The notes under the pieces are model-generated. The model had not been told where the DNA came from. It saw only the letters and a program-made list of their open reading frames with translations, and did not search any database. A program made the position numbers and the translations under genes. Shown one piece after another: positions 23,674 through 34,402 of a stretch of 64,000 nucleotides of DNA. The DNA comes from Nageia nagi (lineage: Eukaryota > Pinophyta), in contig JBITNC010000001.1 in assembly GCA_050084985.1 (NCBI GenBank), forward strand, positions 161,820,001 to 161,884,000. Direction: 5' to 3'. The stretch's first letter is position 1; each line of letters begins with the position of its first letter.

Positions 23674-24977
23674 CGTAAACCCCTTCGTAGAGAATTTTGG
23701 ATTCTACACACTCAGCAATTTAACTACTAAGTGCTTACAGAAAAATGGAGAAAAGTAAAGAGTTTTAAATCACACACAAAAAGACAACACAAAGATTACC
23801 CTGGTTCGACCCACTTCAGCCTACATCTAGCAATGCTCTCTGCAATATAATGTATGGTGTTACAGATGGCTTTTACGGTATATATCTCCTCACTTCTCTC
23901 TTACAAGCTCAATTCTGGACTCACATTTGCACTCTTACAGTCTCCTTTCAGTCTTTGGCTCACACAGGTCTCTGCATATAAGGAATACACTCTCAAGCAA
24001 GACTCAAAACTTCACTATTCCCGATCAACTCCAAATTTGCCTTTTTTATAATTTACAGAGGTCTTCTTTTAGTCGGAGGTTACAATTTCCATATTTCTGC
24101 TAATCTGGCCCTTTCAAACTGATAACCTTTTTCTTCCAACCGAATCCTTGCTATTAATCTTGCTTGATCGTCTATTTGTTTTGCTGATTCAGAAAATACC
24201 CATCTGTCATCATCCGCTGCTGCTTATATATATACCCAGCTTTTTGAATAGATGTTCTCTAAATGGTTCCTCTCATCTCACGGTCTTCATTGTAATCAAC
24301 ACATGAATTCTCAATCTGCAGCCAGGTTGATTTTCTAAGTTTGAAATTAGTTTTTCCTCGCAATAGCCTCCAGATCTAACCGACAAGTTCTCCATAGATC
24401 AATCAAATTTAATAAGATTTCCCTTCAATAGGGATCACCGTATTTGGATGCCTCAACAATTGCCAATTTTAGTGTTGAATCAACAAACTCCTCCATCACG
24501 TCGGGTGATATCTAACGCTTCTGACAAGGTGGCGTATCAAATGATAGATCTAGGAGTTTGGTTCTGAAGTTTCGAACCACCTCAAAACTCGCCAAATCCA
24601 TGGACACAAATGCACCTTCATATTTTTCCAAACTTAGTATACACATCTATCAAGGTACTACAACCACAACATTCGATGTAAACCATTTCTATTTACTCTT
24701 TGATGGATCTCCACGCCCATTTCTCGAGCTCCCTCAATGCTGGATGAACGCTGACAAAGTTTGTGGATCTGGCTTTACTCCTGATGATTGCATCTGTTTA
24801 AAAGTCTCACGAACCTTTTCAGAATACCCATTTTGTGTGCGATCCTTAGCGTAGAGCTTCCATGGCCGACACATGCTGGAAGAATGCTGACAGAGTTTAC
24901 AGAGTTTGGATTTTAACTCAACATGCGTACGAAACACAGATGGAGGAGTAGACGAAGAAGAAAGTGGTTTCTCCACA
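23674..24977 (-). repeat. element D 5' LTR (right)
   Basis: About 1.30 kb. On the minus strand it begins TGTGGAGAAACCAC. It includes the TATA-bearing segment missing from the left LTR. Confidence 0.8.
24224..24234 (-). promoter_or_regulatory. TATA box of element D 5' LTR
   Basis: The minus strand reads TATATATATAAGCAGC, a good plant TATA box within the LTR that lies upstream of the gag fragment. Confidence 0.55.
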
Positions 24978-25072
24978 TCTAATAAAGCTAAGTGGACGAA
25001 AAAGTCTAGGGTTGGGGAGTTGTATCCTCATCTATTCATTTGTGGATCAAATGCCTTCTCATTAGGAAGGTA

Positions 25073-25799
25073 TGATTCGAATTGGATCATATCAGGTTGA
25101 TCTCTAAATGAGAAGTACTCATTCTAGAGGTATTTGTACTTGGAGACAAACTGAAGACTAAATTTAAAGGTGATTGGTAATAGAAATCATGCTATTAACA
25201 GCATGCATCTATCGTTTTTGTATCATTAATGGTATGCATTTTGATGAGTCAATAGTGGAAGTTGAATAGGCATCGACGATTCAGAAAGTTGAGCAATTCA
25301 ATATTATCGACCGACATCGTAGAGATATTTCTAGGTCTATTTAAAGGCATGCTACTCTCTTGATTCTTTGAAGGGAGTCTTAGAGAGTTTTGGGATTTTA
25401 GGATTGTAATGATTTTAAAGGAAGGCCAAGAGTCATTCCAAAATTTTTGTATCTCTAAAATTGTTCATCTTGTTTTAGGAGATTGCAGTAGTGTTGTAGG
25501 AGATGGTATTGCCATTATTTTGATGGCATTTCTCTATATATATGCAATATTGTAATTTCCATAGATAATGAGAAAAGAAGGATTCAATTCCATGCTAGAT
25601 TAGCCCACATTGAGTGAACCAAGATAAATCATTGTCTTGATCTTGTTGTGTGCGATTGAGATTGTTATTTTGTAGTTTTACATTGTGCAATTTCAAATTT
25701 ATATACAATTTGATGGGTCTCATAATGGTGAATGTTTTTTCATTCAAATCTATAAGTGAGGATTCGAGTATGCTATAAGCATCTGATGATTATAGATCA
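25073..25799 (+). repeat. element C1 3' LTR
   Basis: About 727 bp starting TGATTCGAATTGG right after the purine-rich ATTAGGAAGG (25061-25070) and ending ATAGATCA. The target duplication ATTTT follows. CTATATATATGCAA near 25534-25547 may be its TATA box. Confidence 0.9.
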
Positions 25800-25829
25800 A
25801 TTTTTATAAAAATTTAGTGATAAAAAATG

Positions 25830-27215
25830 TAAAAATGCATACATACATGAAAAATATTTGATATAAAACCTCTTCAGATGCATAACATTCATTGGATTCC
25901 TTCCTTATTTACCTTTAATTGTGGACAATTTATATACCCCTTTTCCATAGTTTGCAATGATAGTGTAAGGACCTATACAATTAGGTTAGAAATTACCTTT
26001 CTTATCATTTTCTAAGGCTTTTGTATTGGAAAGATTTTATTTTAATACCAGGTCCCCTACCTTGAACTCTTTAGGCTTAATATTTTTACTATATGCCTCC
26101 TTGATTCTAGATTTATAGATGTATAGGTGTTCTAGAGAATTTACCCTTTTCTCATCTAAGGCCTCTAGTTGTGCTAGTCTTGCTATTCTTTTATCTTCAT
26201 CAAGAATGAAACCATATAAAGAGACATGTAAGGATGGTATTTCTAGTTCTAATGGAACTACGACTTCATCACCATATATTAAAGAGAAATGATTTTCCCT
26301 AAAGGAAGTCCTTATACTTATTCTATAGGCCCAGAAAGCATAAGAAAGTTATTCATGCCAATCTTTTCCATATTTTTGAATAGTTTTTGATAAGGTACTC
26401 TTTATGACTTTATTAGAAATTTCATCTTGATAGTTTCCCTTAGGATATAATAAGGTGTAGAGAACTTTATTTCAATATGATATTTGTTACAAAAATCTGT
26501 AACTTCATTACCTTGAAAACTTCTACCATTTTCTATAAACATGAATTTAAAATGCACACCATATTTATAAATGATATATATAATTAAGAATTCAACAATA
26601 GTAACAAAGGCTCTCATGATCCCAATGATAGTGCTGAGTTCAGGTATTTTGTAATAAAATTTTCTATAGCCTGATCCTTAATGTATTTCTAAGTAACAAA
26701 GACCAAATCAAACTCTTGAAGCAATGTTACCCATTATGTATCTCTTGCAGATAAGATTTTGACATGAGTACCTTAGAGGGACAGCTTAGGCTATAACATA
26801 TCTTGTATTTCTAAGCATGTAATATCTTAGTTTTTCAATTGAGAAAATAATTTCAAAACACATATTTTCTATTAATTTGTATCTTATATTATAATCAATT
26901 AAAGTTTTGTTGATTTAGTAAATTGCTCTTTATTTGTCTTTATCATCTTTCTAAGTTAATATTTCCCTAATGTACTTAATGCTATAGAAAAATAAAGCAA
27001 TAAAATCTTTTTTAAATCATAAGGGGTTAAAATAGGAGCATTAGTAAGGTACTTTTTTATGTTTTCCAAAGCCTTTTGACACTTTTCATCCCAAATAACC
27101 TTTTCACCTTTCTTTAGCATGTGAAAAATGGAGAATTCATATCAGATAGTTGAGTAATGAATCCAATTACAGCTTAAATATTACCTTGAATACTTCTCAA
27201 ATTTTTAGGAGGTGG
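25830..27215 (-). pseudogene. Tat-type Ty3/gypsy Pol fragment: RT end and integrase
   Basis: The minus strand gives the end of an RT near 27215-27060 (NLRSIQGNI, then GFITQLSDMNSPFF), a badly decayed stretch where RNase H should be, and an integrase from about 26620 to 25860. Clear integrase parts are NGRSFQGNEVTDFCNKYHIE and FSTPYY (26420-26560), then ISIRTSFRENHFSLIYGDE, VPLELEIPSLHVSL, EALDEKRVNSLEHL, FKVGDLVLK and NAMHLKRFY-like at the end. The Asp of the usual ITDNG reads Glu here (MFIENG). This style of integrase end is that of Tat-lineage elements, which carry no chromodomain. It abuts a family-2 LTR of opposite strand at 27219 and the C1 target site at 25800. Whether it belongs to family 2 is unknown. 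Confidence 0.8.
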
Positions 27216-27218
27216 CGT

Positions 27219-28028
27219 TGATACCTAAATTTGGTCCCCCTAAGGTGGCCCACTTAAGTGTAACATTTACATATATATTTAGTCACACTTTATCACATTC
27301 TATCATATTTTACCTTACTATCATATATTTCTTTGGTTGTACTCTTATTTTTATGTTAGGTATATTAGGATAATTTCAACCTTCTTACAAAGGATCAAAT
27401 GGTGAAAAATTATGCTTGATATAAATGTAAGTATTTCTAACCTGAGGAAAGCATATCAAGATTACATCTCAATAGTCAGTACCCTACTCTTGGGTGTTTC
27501 TAAATGCTACCTATTGAGATTAGAATCTTATCACCATTTGAAAAAATATTTTTTATTTATTTTCATGGTGATATGCTTGGCTTGGCTTGTTGATATCTGT
27601 ATCATTATTGGTCCTTGGTGATGGATCTCATTCTATTGAAATGTTGGCACTTGCGCTGATGTGCATGCCTATGCTAAACTCTTGATACCTAGTGCTTGTA
27701 TCGAGTCCTTTACTATTATTATCTATGGGGTTCACACATCAAGGTTACCTCTCTTAAATAAGTTTGTCCTACATATTTCTAGGTTTGTCATAGGTAAGGA
27801 TACATAGATATTAATCTTACACATGATTCCATCTCTTTAGTGTGTGTTTTTGTTTATTTATTTTGACAACAATTAAACCCTAGTTCTATTATTACACTGC
27901 TACTCTTTATTTCTTAATATTCATGTATGTTTATTTGAGTTAAATAGCTTAGATTTTACATATGTAAATATTTATGTATTTAGTTCATTTAAGCCAAAAT
28001 CCTAGGTGTACCAAAACACATATCAACA
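27219..28028 (+). repeat. family-2 LTR, plus strand
   Basis: 810 bp from TGATACCTAAATTTGG to CACATATCAACA. A likely primer site TTGGTACCCACTTATTTATA starts two bases later, and a gag follows on the same strand, so it is a 5' LTR. The matching place in the 57466 copy reads TTGGCACCCACC. Confidence 0.8.
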
Positions 28029-28118
28029 TATTGGTACCCACTTATTTATAGCATTTTCTTTCTCTTAATTAGGGTTATAATAAAAGTGGTTTTGAACCTA
28101 TATTAAAAATAAGCTACA

Positions 28119-30940
28119 ATGTCAAGCCTATTAAGGATTTTATTTATACATTATATTCCAAAGGTATTTTATGTTACTAGCAATGAAAATGCAAGTATTT
28201 CTTGAGTGCCTACTAACACTAAAGCTAAAAAGGCCTTTTCACTAAGAAAGATTGGTAAATTAAAAGTTGCCCAAAGATGAGTGAAAGAATCTATAAGAAG
28301 CAACAATATACAAATTTACAAGGATATATAACCAAATATGGTAGTAAAAGTACTTTAAATAAAGAGAGTTTTACATAAAGCTCTCATAGTTTAGCAAAGA
28401 TAGTAAATCAGAGGGTTCATTTTGACAATGATAGATTTCAAACCTCACCAAATTAGAAAATTCATACTACTACAACCAAAGAGTAGATCATTGCACGCTT
28501 GAGTGATGATGAGATATTAAAAAAAATTCATGAGTTCCAAATAAAATAAATATAGATACATCAAACTTCTTAGTGAGCTACTAGTTGAAAAAAACTCTTA
28601 CATTGTTGATGCAATTGAAGATGAAAAAGTAGTGAATTAATAAATATTATGGCATGCTAACATACATAAGGAGTGTATACCTCCTGATGATATGACTCTT
28701 ACACTAGGAAATATGAATAAAGGATTCCTCATAAATAGTTATGTACCTATACTAAATATTTTTCTATTTTCTCATCCTAATTCTAGTGTGAACACTCATA
28801 TTAGTGCTAACACTAACCCTAGTGTAGATATTAAACCTTAGATACAAGCAGTGGTATCGACTCCTATGGTCATCCCTAAGAAGGATGAAGGAACAAGAAT
28901 TCACTAAGGTAATGTCATCCTGATTCAATGTTCTAGCTAAAACATTATCCAACCTAATGCATTGTAATATTTGCTTCATTACGAAGCTCAAGTTGATAAT
29001 CCAATTATAATAAATAATATTGAAGATACATTTATATAGGTTGAATAGGATGAATAGATTGAAGACTTCAACAAGGATATAGACATGTTAGTTGAAGGTA
29101 AGTGTAATCTAGAGGAATCTAAAAAATATGAAGAAATTAATAAAATCTTTGAAGAAGGTTATATACCATATCTAGAGTGGTCAAAGGAATATAATAGAAT
29201 AAATTCCATATTTCTCCATTTAGTAGATGAACATGAGATTCCAAACATGAGTATTCCACAAAAAGTATCCTATTATAAAGGGTTTATTCATAAAGTTCAA
29301 AATGATTACAAACACAAAATAGGATTATTTCAACCTAAGAATAAGCAATCAATCTAATGTCCTATTACAATACAAGACAAATAGAAGTACTAAAAGGAAG
29401 ATAATGATAGATTGCTTGATTAAGCTATGCAACCTATTCCTGGATGGACCCAAGAAGAAATAGATATTAAATGTATGAAATTACTAAAGTATAATAGAGA
29501 GAACATGTTGTTATTACCTCATATTGATAGAGAGTGGTTAGTTTTATCAGCTTTGCATAATATTATCTATGATTGAAATGAAAAAAGTGAAGCTTTCAAG
29601 ATTCTTAGGTCTAAATATTAATTATCAATATTTGAATAAGGTCAAAATTCATAGTAGCCACTAGAGAATATTAGGGAAAGTATTTAGCTAATTTTACAAG
29701 TACCAACCTTAGAAATAACATTTCAAGTCACAAATATTATAGACACATACAAAGTTAACAACATGTAGCAAAGAATCTTGAAAATAGAAAAATAGCAAGG
29801 TTTCAAACCTTTGTGAAATGAGGACAATAATACCTTATACATGAGAATTAGATCAACTATGTTATATCCTAGCAAATATTAATTTGAAGTTCATAAATTT
29901 TCATGGCACTACTGATCAATGATTCCATTTATGTATCTTTTTTGATGAAATATCCCTAATCACAATGGATGATAACTTTCATGCAAAATTATTTCCCTTA
30001 TCTTTAATAGGGGATGGAAAGGAATGGTTTAGCAAGTTACCACATACTAGTATTGAAAACTTTGAACAACTAAAGACTATATTTTGTGATCACTATCAGA
30101 TTCAAATTACAAAAAAGATAACATTCATTTATTTAATGAAGATAAAGCAAAGAGAAGGACACTCCATAGATTCATTCATCAAATATTAAACTAAAATGCA
30201 AAATCAGGTACATGAGGATGATAATATGAAAATCATAGCATTCATTGAAGCTCTTCAACAAAAGTACAAGGTAGAATATTTTAATTATTGCAAGTTATAT
30301 TTACCTAAATTTCATCAACCTTTGATAGAAAAAGAAAGGTTCCACATCATATATGGACAATGGAAGCCATAATCAAAATAGAAAAGAGATAAGTCACCTT
30401 CACAACCTTAGCATCACTACAAAAAGTAACATCCAAAATAATCATCAATAGTTGCGAAAGTGAAAATAGTACAATAGCAAGGAACGAAGTCAAGATAATT
30501 GACAAAGATGAGAAATCAGTTTATATAATGTCAAAATTTTCCTAGGAAAAAATTCACATCTATACATGAAGATATTGATGAGGTTATAAAATCCTTGATC
30601 AAGAAAAAATCATTAGTTCCACCACCTAAATCATAATTGGTATTCCAAATTAGTATAAGTCATATCAATGTGATAAAATATTACATACCATTACTCGATA
30701 AGATTAGGATTTAATTGATCAAAAGAAGGTTTCTTTTTTGGAACTAAAAGATACAAAATTGGATGATAAACCTAAGAAATTATGAGGACCTCAACATGAG
30801 CAAAATAAGAATATCAATATCTTCAACAATCCATTCCCTAACTTTGTCAAAGCCAAATCATAAAATACAAGCATCAATTCTGTTCGTAATATTACCTTGA
30901 CATGATAAAAAGGTGTGTAGTGTTGTTCTTATTCATGTCA
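28119..30940 (+). pseudogene. family-2 Gag (broken), plus strand
   Basis: It starts at ATG 28119 (MSSLLRILFIHYIPKVFYVT), the same start as in the two minus-strand copies. Blocks in order: an N-terminal part to about 29040; an open piece at 29085-29357 rich in Glu and Lys (coiled-coil-like); AMQPIPGWTQEEIDIKCMK near 29425; MLLLPHIDREW near 29505; and the Gag core at 29900-30340 with LFPLSLIGDGKEWFSKLP and MKIIAFIEALQQKYKVEYF. A worn knuckle (SHINVIKYY) follows near 30660, and the tail reaches a stop-rich stretch at about 30940. Most stops are one C-to-T or G-to-A step from sense. No protease, RT or integrase follows before the next LTR at 31433, so this copy is gag-only as it stands. The Gag assignment is firm; completeness of the original element is unknown. 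Confidence 0.75.
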
Positions 30941-31432
30941 TTTATAGTTGCTCTTACATATGCAATATTATAGGAGTTTTTATTTTGTTTAGTGATCAAA
31001 CATCCTTTAGAACCCTGCATCCTTGCTAGGATGCATTATCACTCCACATTACCTCATACACATTGGGGGCATTTGTGAGTTATTAACCAAAGACTTCCTA
31101 CCTCTTTTGTATCTTAGCTCTAATGCTTCCACTAGCGCTCATGCTAGTCTTCCCCTACATATGCCAAAAGCCACTCATTTAATCAATACATTCACATCCC
31201 CCTAGTGCTAACCTTTGATACCTTGCAAAATATTTTTGTCCTTTACAAAGAAAAATTGAGCCATGTAATACTTGACAACTTTTTTCTTCAAGGAAATTTC
31301 ATGATTTTCCTATCTACCATGCTTTGTTCCTATCAAAAATTTTAGAAGAGACTAGATTGGAGATAAAGAGGCCATAGCCAAGGTCATTTCTCATCTACTA
31401 AGCCAACATCCATGCTAGGTTCCTTTGCATTT
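30941..31432 (+). other. post-gag stretch of family 2
   Basis: No coding signal beyond chance. The block with CACATTGGGGGCATTTG near 31058 has a counterpart on the other strand at about 54411-54437 and around 590-605, so it is family DNA downstream of gag. It ends at the opposite-strand LTR. Confidence 0.45.
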
Positions 31433-32205
31433 TGTTGATATTTGTTTTGGTATCACCTAGGGCTTTACTCTAAATGAACTAAAAGCATATAAATATTTAT
31501 TGCATAATTTATCTAAACTAATTAACTCAAATAAACATATGTGAATAAAGGAATATCATAATGTAGTAATAAAATAACAAAATTACATTGATGTCAAGAT
31601 GTAAAATGAAGCTACATTCACTAAAAGAAAGGAATCAAGTAAAAGATAAATACCTATGTCATGGTCAAGTATATGACAAATAAACTTATCAAAGAGTAGT
31701 GACCTTGTTCTGCAAACACAAATGCTAAATGTAGAAGAAATATCAACATGAGCACGGATCTTTGAGAGCTCAGCATGGGTGTGAATATTAATGTGAGCAT
31801 GAATGTTCCTAAGGAATGAGGCTCACCAACAAGGACTATATGATGATAAGTCAAACTAAGCATATGATCATGGAAGTGGATAATAAATATTTCTCAAGGG
31901 GTAATAAGATTTTAATATTAATAGGCAGCATTTAGAAACACCTAAGAGTAAGGTATCAACTATCGATATGTAATCTAGATATGCTTTCCCCATGTTAGAG
32001 ATACTTACATTTATGTCATATGTGATATCACTATTTGACCCCTTCAATATTGGTTGAATCCATATTTATGTACCTAACATAAGACATAAGAACATAATCT
32101 AAGAAATATGTGATAATAAGGTAATATCTTATTAATATGTGAATAAGTGTATGTGTAAAGTTGCACCTAAGTAGAACCATGTTAAGAAGACCACTTTAGA
32201 TGTCA
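31433..32205 (-). repeat. family-2 LTR, minus strand (partnerless here)
   Basis: 773 bp matching 13975-14745 and 57466-58231. Unlike those, the DNA on its left is a plus-strand gag, so it faces the LTR at 27219. It has no visible target duplication (CATTT left, ATAGA right). Confidence 0.78.
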
Positions 32206-32217
32206 ATAGATTCCCCC

Positions 32218-32268
32218 CTTTGTAAGTATAATGAAATTGAGTCTTGAAATGACATTATACTTGCAAAG
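32218..32268. repeat. foldback sequence
   Basis: CTTTGTAAGTATAATG (32218-32233) is the complement of 32253-32268 with one mismatch, around a 19-base loop. It lies between the family-2 LTR and C2 and is not part of either. Confidence 0.7.
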
Positions 32269-32341
32269 GAAGTAAAGGTAAGGAGAAGAAACATTTGACA
32301 CTTCCCTAGTTTAGTTTTTTGGATCATCAAGAATTTGATGA

Positions 32342-33067
32342 TGTCATCCAAATTGGATTGTGTTAGGTTATCTTTGCAAGAAAAATACTTATTATAGAGG
32401 TATCTATTCTTGGAGATAGATCAAATATTAAAATATGGATTTTATCAAAGTACAAAACCACACCACCAATGATTTGATATGTTATATTTAGGTCATTAAC
32501 GATGTGCACCTTGATGATTCATTAGGGGAAGTTGAAAGGACATTAATGTTTTGGGTAGCTAAGTGGTTCGATGTCTTCAATCAATGTCTTGGAGATGATT
32601 TTAGGTTTATTTAAGGGATGTGCTACTCTTTGATTCCATAAGAGAGGATGGAGAGTTGTAGGATTTTAGGATTATAATATTTGAAGGAAGACCAAGATTC
32701 ATTCCAAAATTTTATAGTTCTGATGTTGTTTTTCTTCTTACTATAAGAAATTGTAGTAATTATAGAAGATTATATTATCATTATGTTGATGGTATTTTTC
32801 TCCATGCATGTAATATTTTAATGTCCATAGAAAATGAGAAGAGAAGGCTTTAATTCCATGTAGTTTTATTAGTGCATATTAGGTGAACTAAGGTAAATCA
32901 TTGTGTTGATCTTATTATATATTTTGAAATTGCTAGTTTATGATTTACATTATGCAAATTTTAAATTTATATGCAATTTATATGATCTCATAATGGTGAA
33001 TATTTTTTAATTCAAACATGTAAGTGAGGATCTGAGTATGCTATAAGAATCTAGTGATTATGGATCA
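32342..33067 (+). repeat. element C2 5' LTR
   Basis: About 726 bp ending ATGGATCA two bases before the primer site. Matches 36699-37386 and both C1 LTRs. Confidence 0.87.
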
Positions 33068-33069
33068 TG

Positions 33070-33081
33070 TGGTATTAGAGC
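33070..33081 (+). other. primer binding site of C2 (tRNA-Met)
   Basis: TGGTATTAGAGC, one base (C to T) from the complement of plant initiator tRNA-Met, TGGTATCAGAGC. Confidence 0.88.
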
Positions 33082-33229
33082 TTGTTCACACAAAATTTGT
33101 GGCTGAAATTTTGGAAATTTTATGCAACCACTTACATGATTTTTGATATTTGGGAGGAGATATCAAAGACTAGAGTTGATTCTAAAGGATCCTAAGATTG
33201 GTTGAAGGTGTAGAGTGACAAAAATGTAT

Positions 33230-34402
33230 AATGTGGAGTAGCAACTATTTGTTGTTCATACAATGTTGGATGCTAATTTTGGATCAAAAATAAATATGAA
33301 TCAAAAATATCATGATGTAGTTGGGAGACCTAATTTATCATCTTCATTAAATCAAGTTCCATTTAAGGTGGAGGACAAAGTGGATATTCCTACTTTTGGA
33401 GGAGAGGTAGATACAGAAAAGGTGAACAATTGGTTGCAATAATTAGAGGTTTATTTCCAAATTCATGGTATTGTAAATGATATTGATAAAATCTTTTTTG
33501 CTAGATTAAATATGATTGGACATTTTTTAGTTTGGTGATAAATTCATGTAGAAACTCTTAATCATGAACACTTATCAAAAATATCTTCTTGAAAGAGATC
33601 AATTTTAACCTTTAATACATCATAACAAATAATTAATGAAATGGCAATTCTTTAGAAAATAAATAGGGGAAAATGTTCAAAAACACACTATGAAATTTAG
33701 AAAATAAGCTACTTTGCTTGGGATTTCACTAAAAGATCCTTAAACTTTAATGAAGTACATTGGAGGTTTACATAGTCATTTGTAAAAGACTATCATGTTG
33801 TTTAATCCTACTAATCTTGATCAAGTGTGTGTGCAAACGTAATACTTAGAGGAAGATGGTAAAGCAAGAATATAATATGATGAATCCAAGGAAGCTTCTA
33901 ATTCAAGGGGGGATAAGAGAAAGATAAATATCAAGATAAAGGAAAAGGTAAGCAAGAAACAAAGACCAATAATATTTCAAATAAAGAAGGTGATAATAGG
34001 CATTGTAGTCATTGTGATAAGGATGGTCATGTTGAAGATATATGTTGGAAATTGCATCTAGAATTATGTCCATATAAGTATAAGAATAAGGAGAAAACTA
34101 ATGATATGGTTCTTAAATGTGAAGATATTGAGAGAAGTTCAGATGTTGATGAGAAAATATATTGTTCAACCATTGAAAAGGTTGAAGAACCTCAAGATAT
34201 TGAAGAACAAAGGATTCAATTATTCCACCTCAAAATTCAAATTAAAAAAACCAAAGTAAATTACATTTTTGATTTGGGTTCTCAAGCAAAGTTGATTTCA
34301 AAGACTATGGTAACTAATTTGAGATTAGAAACTTTCAACCATTCAAATTCATATCTTATGGATTTGGTGCATCATGATGCTAGTTTGCAAGTCACTAAGT
34401 AA
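33230..34402 (+). pseudogene. C2 Gag with intact knuckle and protease remnant
   Basis: The Gag starts around 33230 and shows VPFKVEDKVDIPTFGGEVD (33358-33414), NNWLQ and FARLNMIGHFLVW. It is then broken by stops until an open stretch from about 33940 to 34402. That stretch contains the knuckle CSHCDKDGHVEDIC (Cys codons at 34004, 34013 and 34043, His codon at 34028), an acidic linker, and a retropepsin-like VNYIFDLGSQAKLIS near 34258-34302 in which the catalytic D-S/T-G reads D-L-G. The reading frame is closed at 34400-34402. This is nucleocapsid followed by a dead protease, in the order expected for Ty3/gypsy. Confidence 0.78.

Larger units (their letters stand above)
20896..24977 (-). mobile_element. 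element D: short copia-like LTR element without pol
   Basis: Two direct repeats (20896-22077 and 23674-24977) flank 1.6 kb. A tRNA-Met primer site on the minus strand (23655-23666) sets the orientation. The inside holds a Gag-like zinc knuckle (about 23330-23370, minus) and an unrelated-looking open frame, but no protease, RT or integrase. It sits in the tail of C1, so it is the younger insertion. I found no convincing target duplication (TACAA on the left, TCTAA on the right). Compared with C2, about 30 bp of C1 also seem lost at the right junction, so the right edge may be slightly off. It could be called a TR-GAG-like element; calling it copia rather than gypsy rests on the primer site, the CX2CX4HX4C knuckle and the LTR style only. 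Confidence 0.75.
15706..25799 (+). mobile_element. element C1: chromovirus-like Ty3/gypsy element with nested element D
   Basis: The LTRs (15706-16436 and 25073-25799) are flanked by a perfect 5-bp duplication ATTTT at 15701-15705 and 25800-25804. The first base pair of the 5' LTR now reads TT where TG is expected. Internal order is gag, protease remnant, RT, RNase H, integrase and a chromodomain-like tail, which is the Ty3/gypsy order. The primer site matches initiator tRNA-Met roughly, as in many chromoviruses. Element D (20896-24977) interrupts the tail; without it C1 is about 6 kb. The right half of the tail (24978-25072) matches the end of C2 at 36600-36698. Confidence 0.9.

Noticed and set aside
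20891-24982. Target duplication for element D (TACAA / TCTAA)
   Set aside because: Only three of five bases agree and the right junction seems to have lost about 30 bp of C1, so I do not claim it.
31433-32205. Solo LTR formed by recombination
   Set aside because: No flanking 5-bp duplication is seen, and its neighbours suggest a rearranged element instead. Possible, but not supported.
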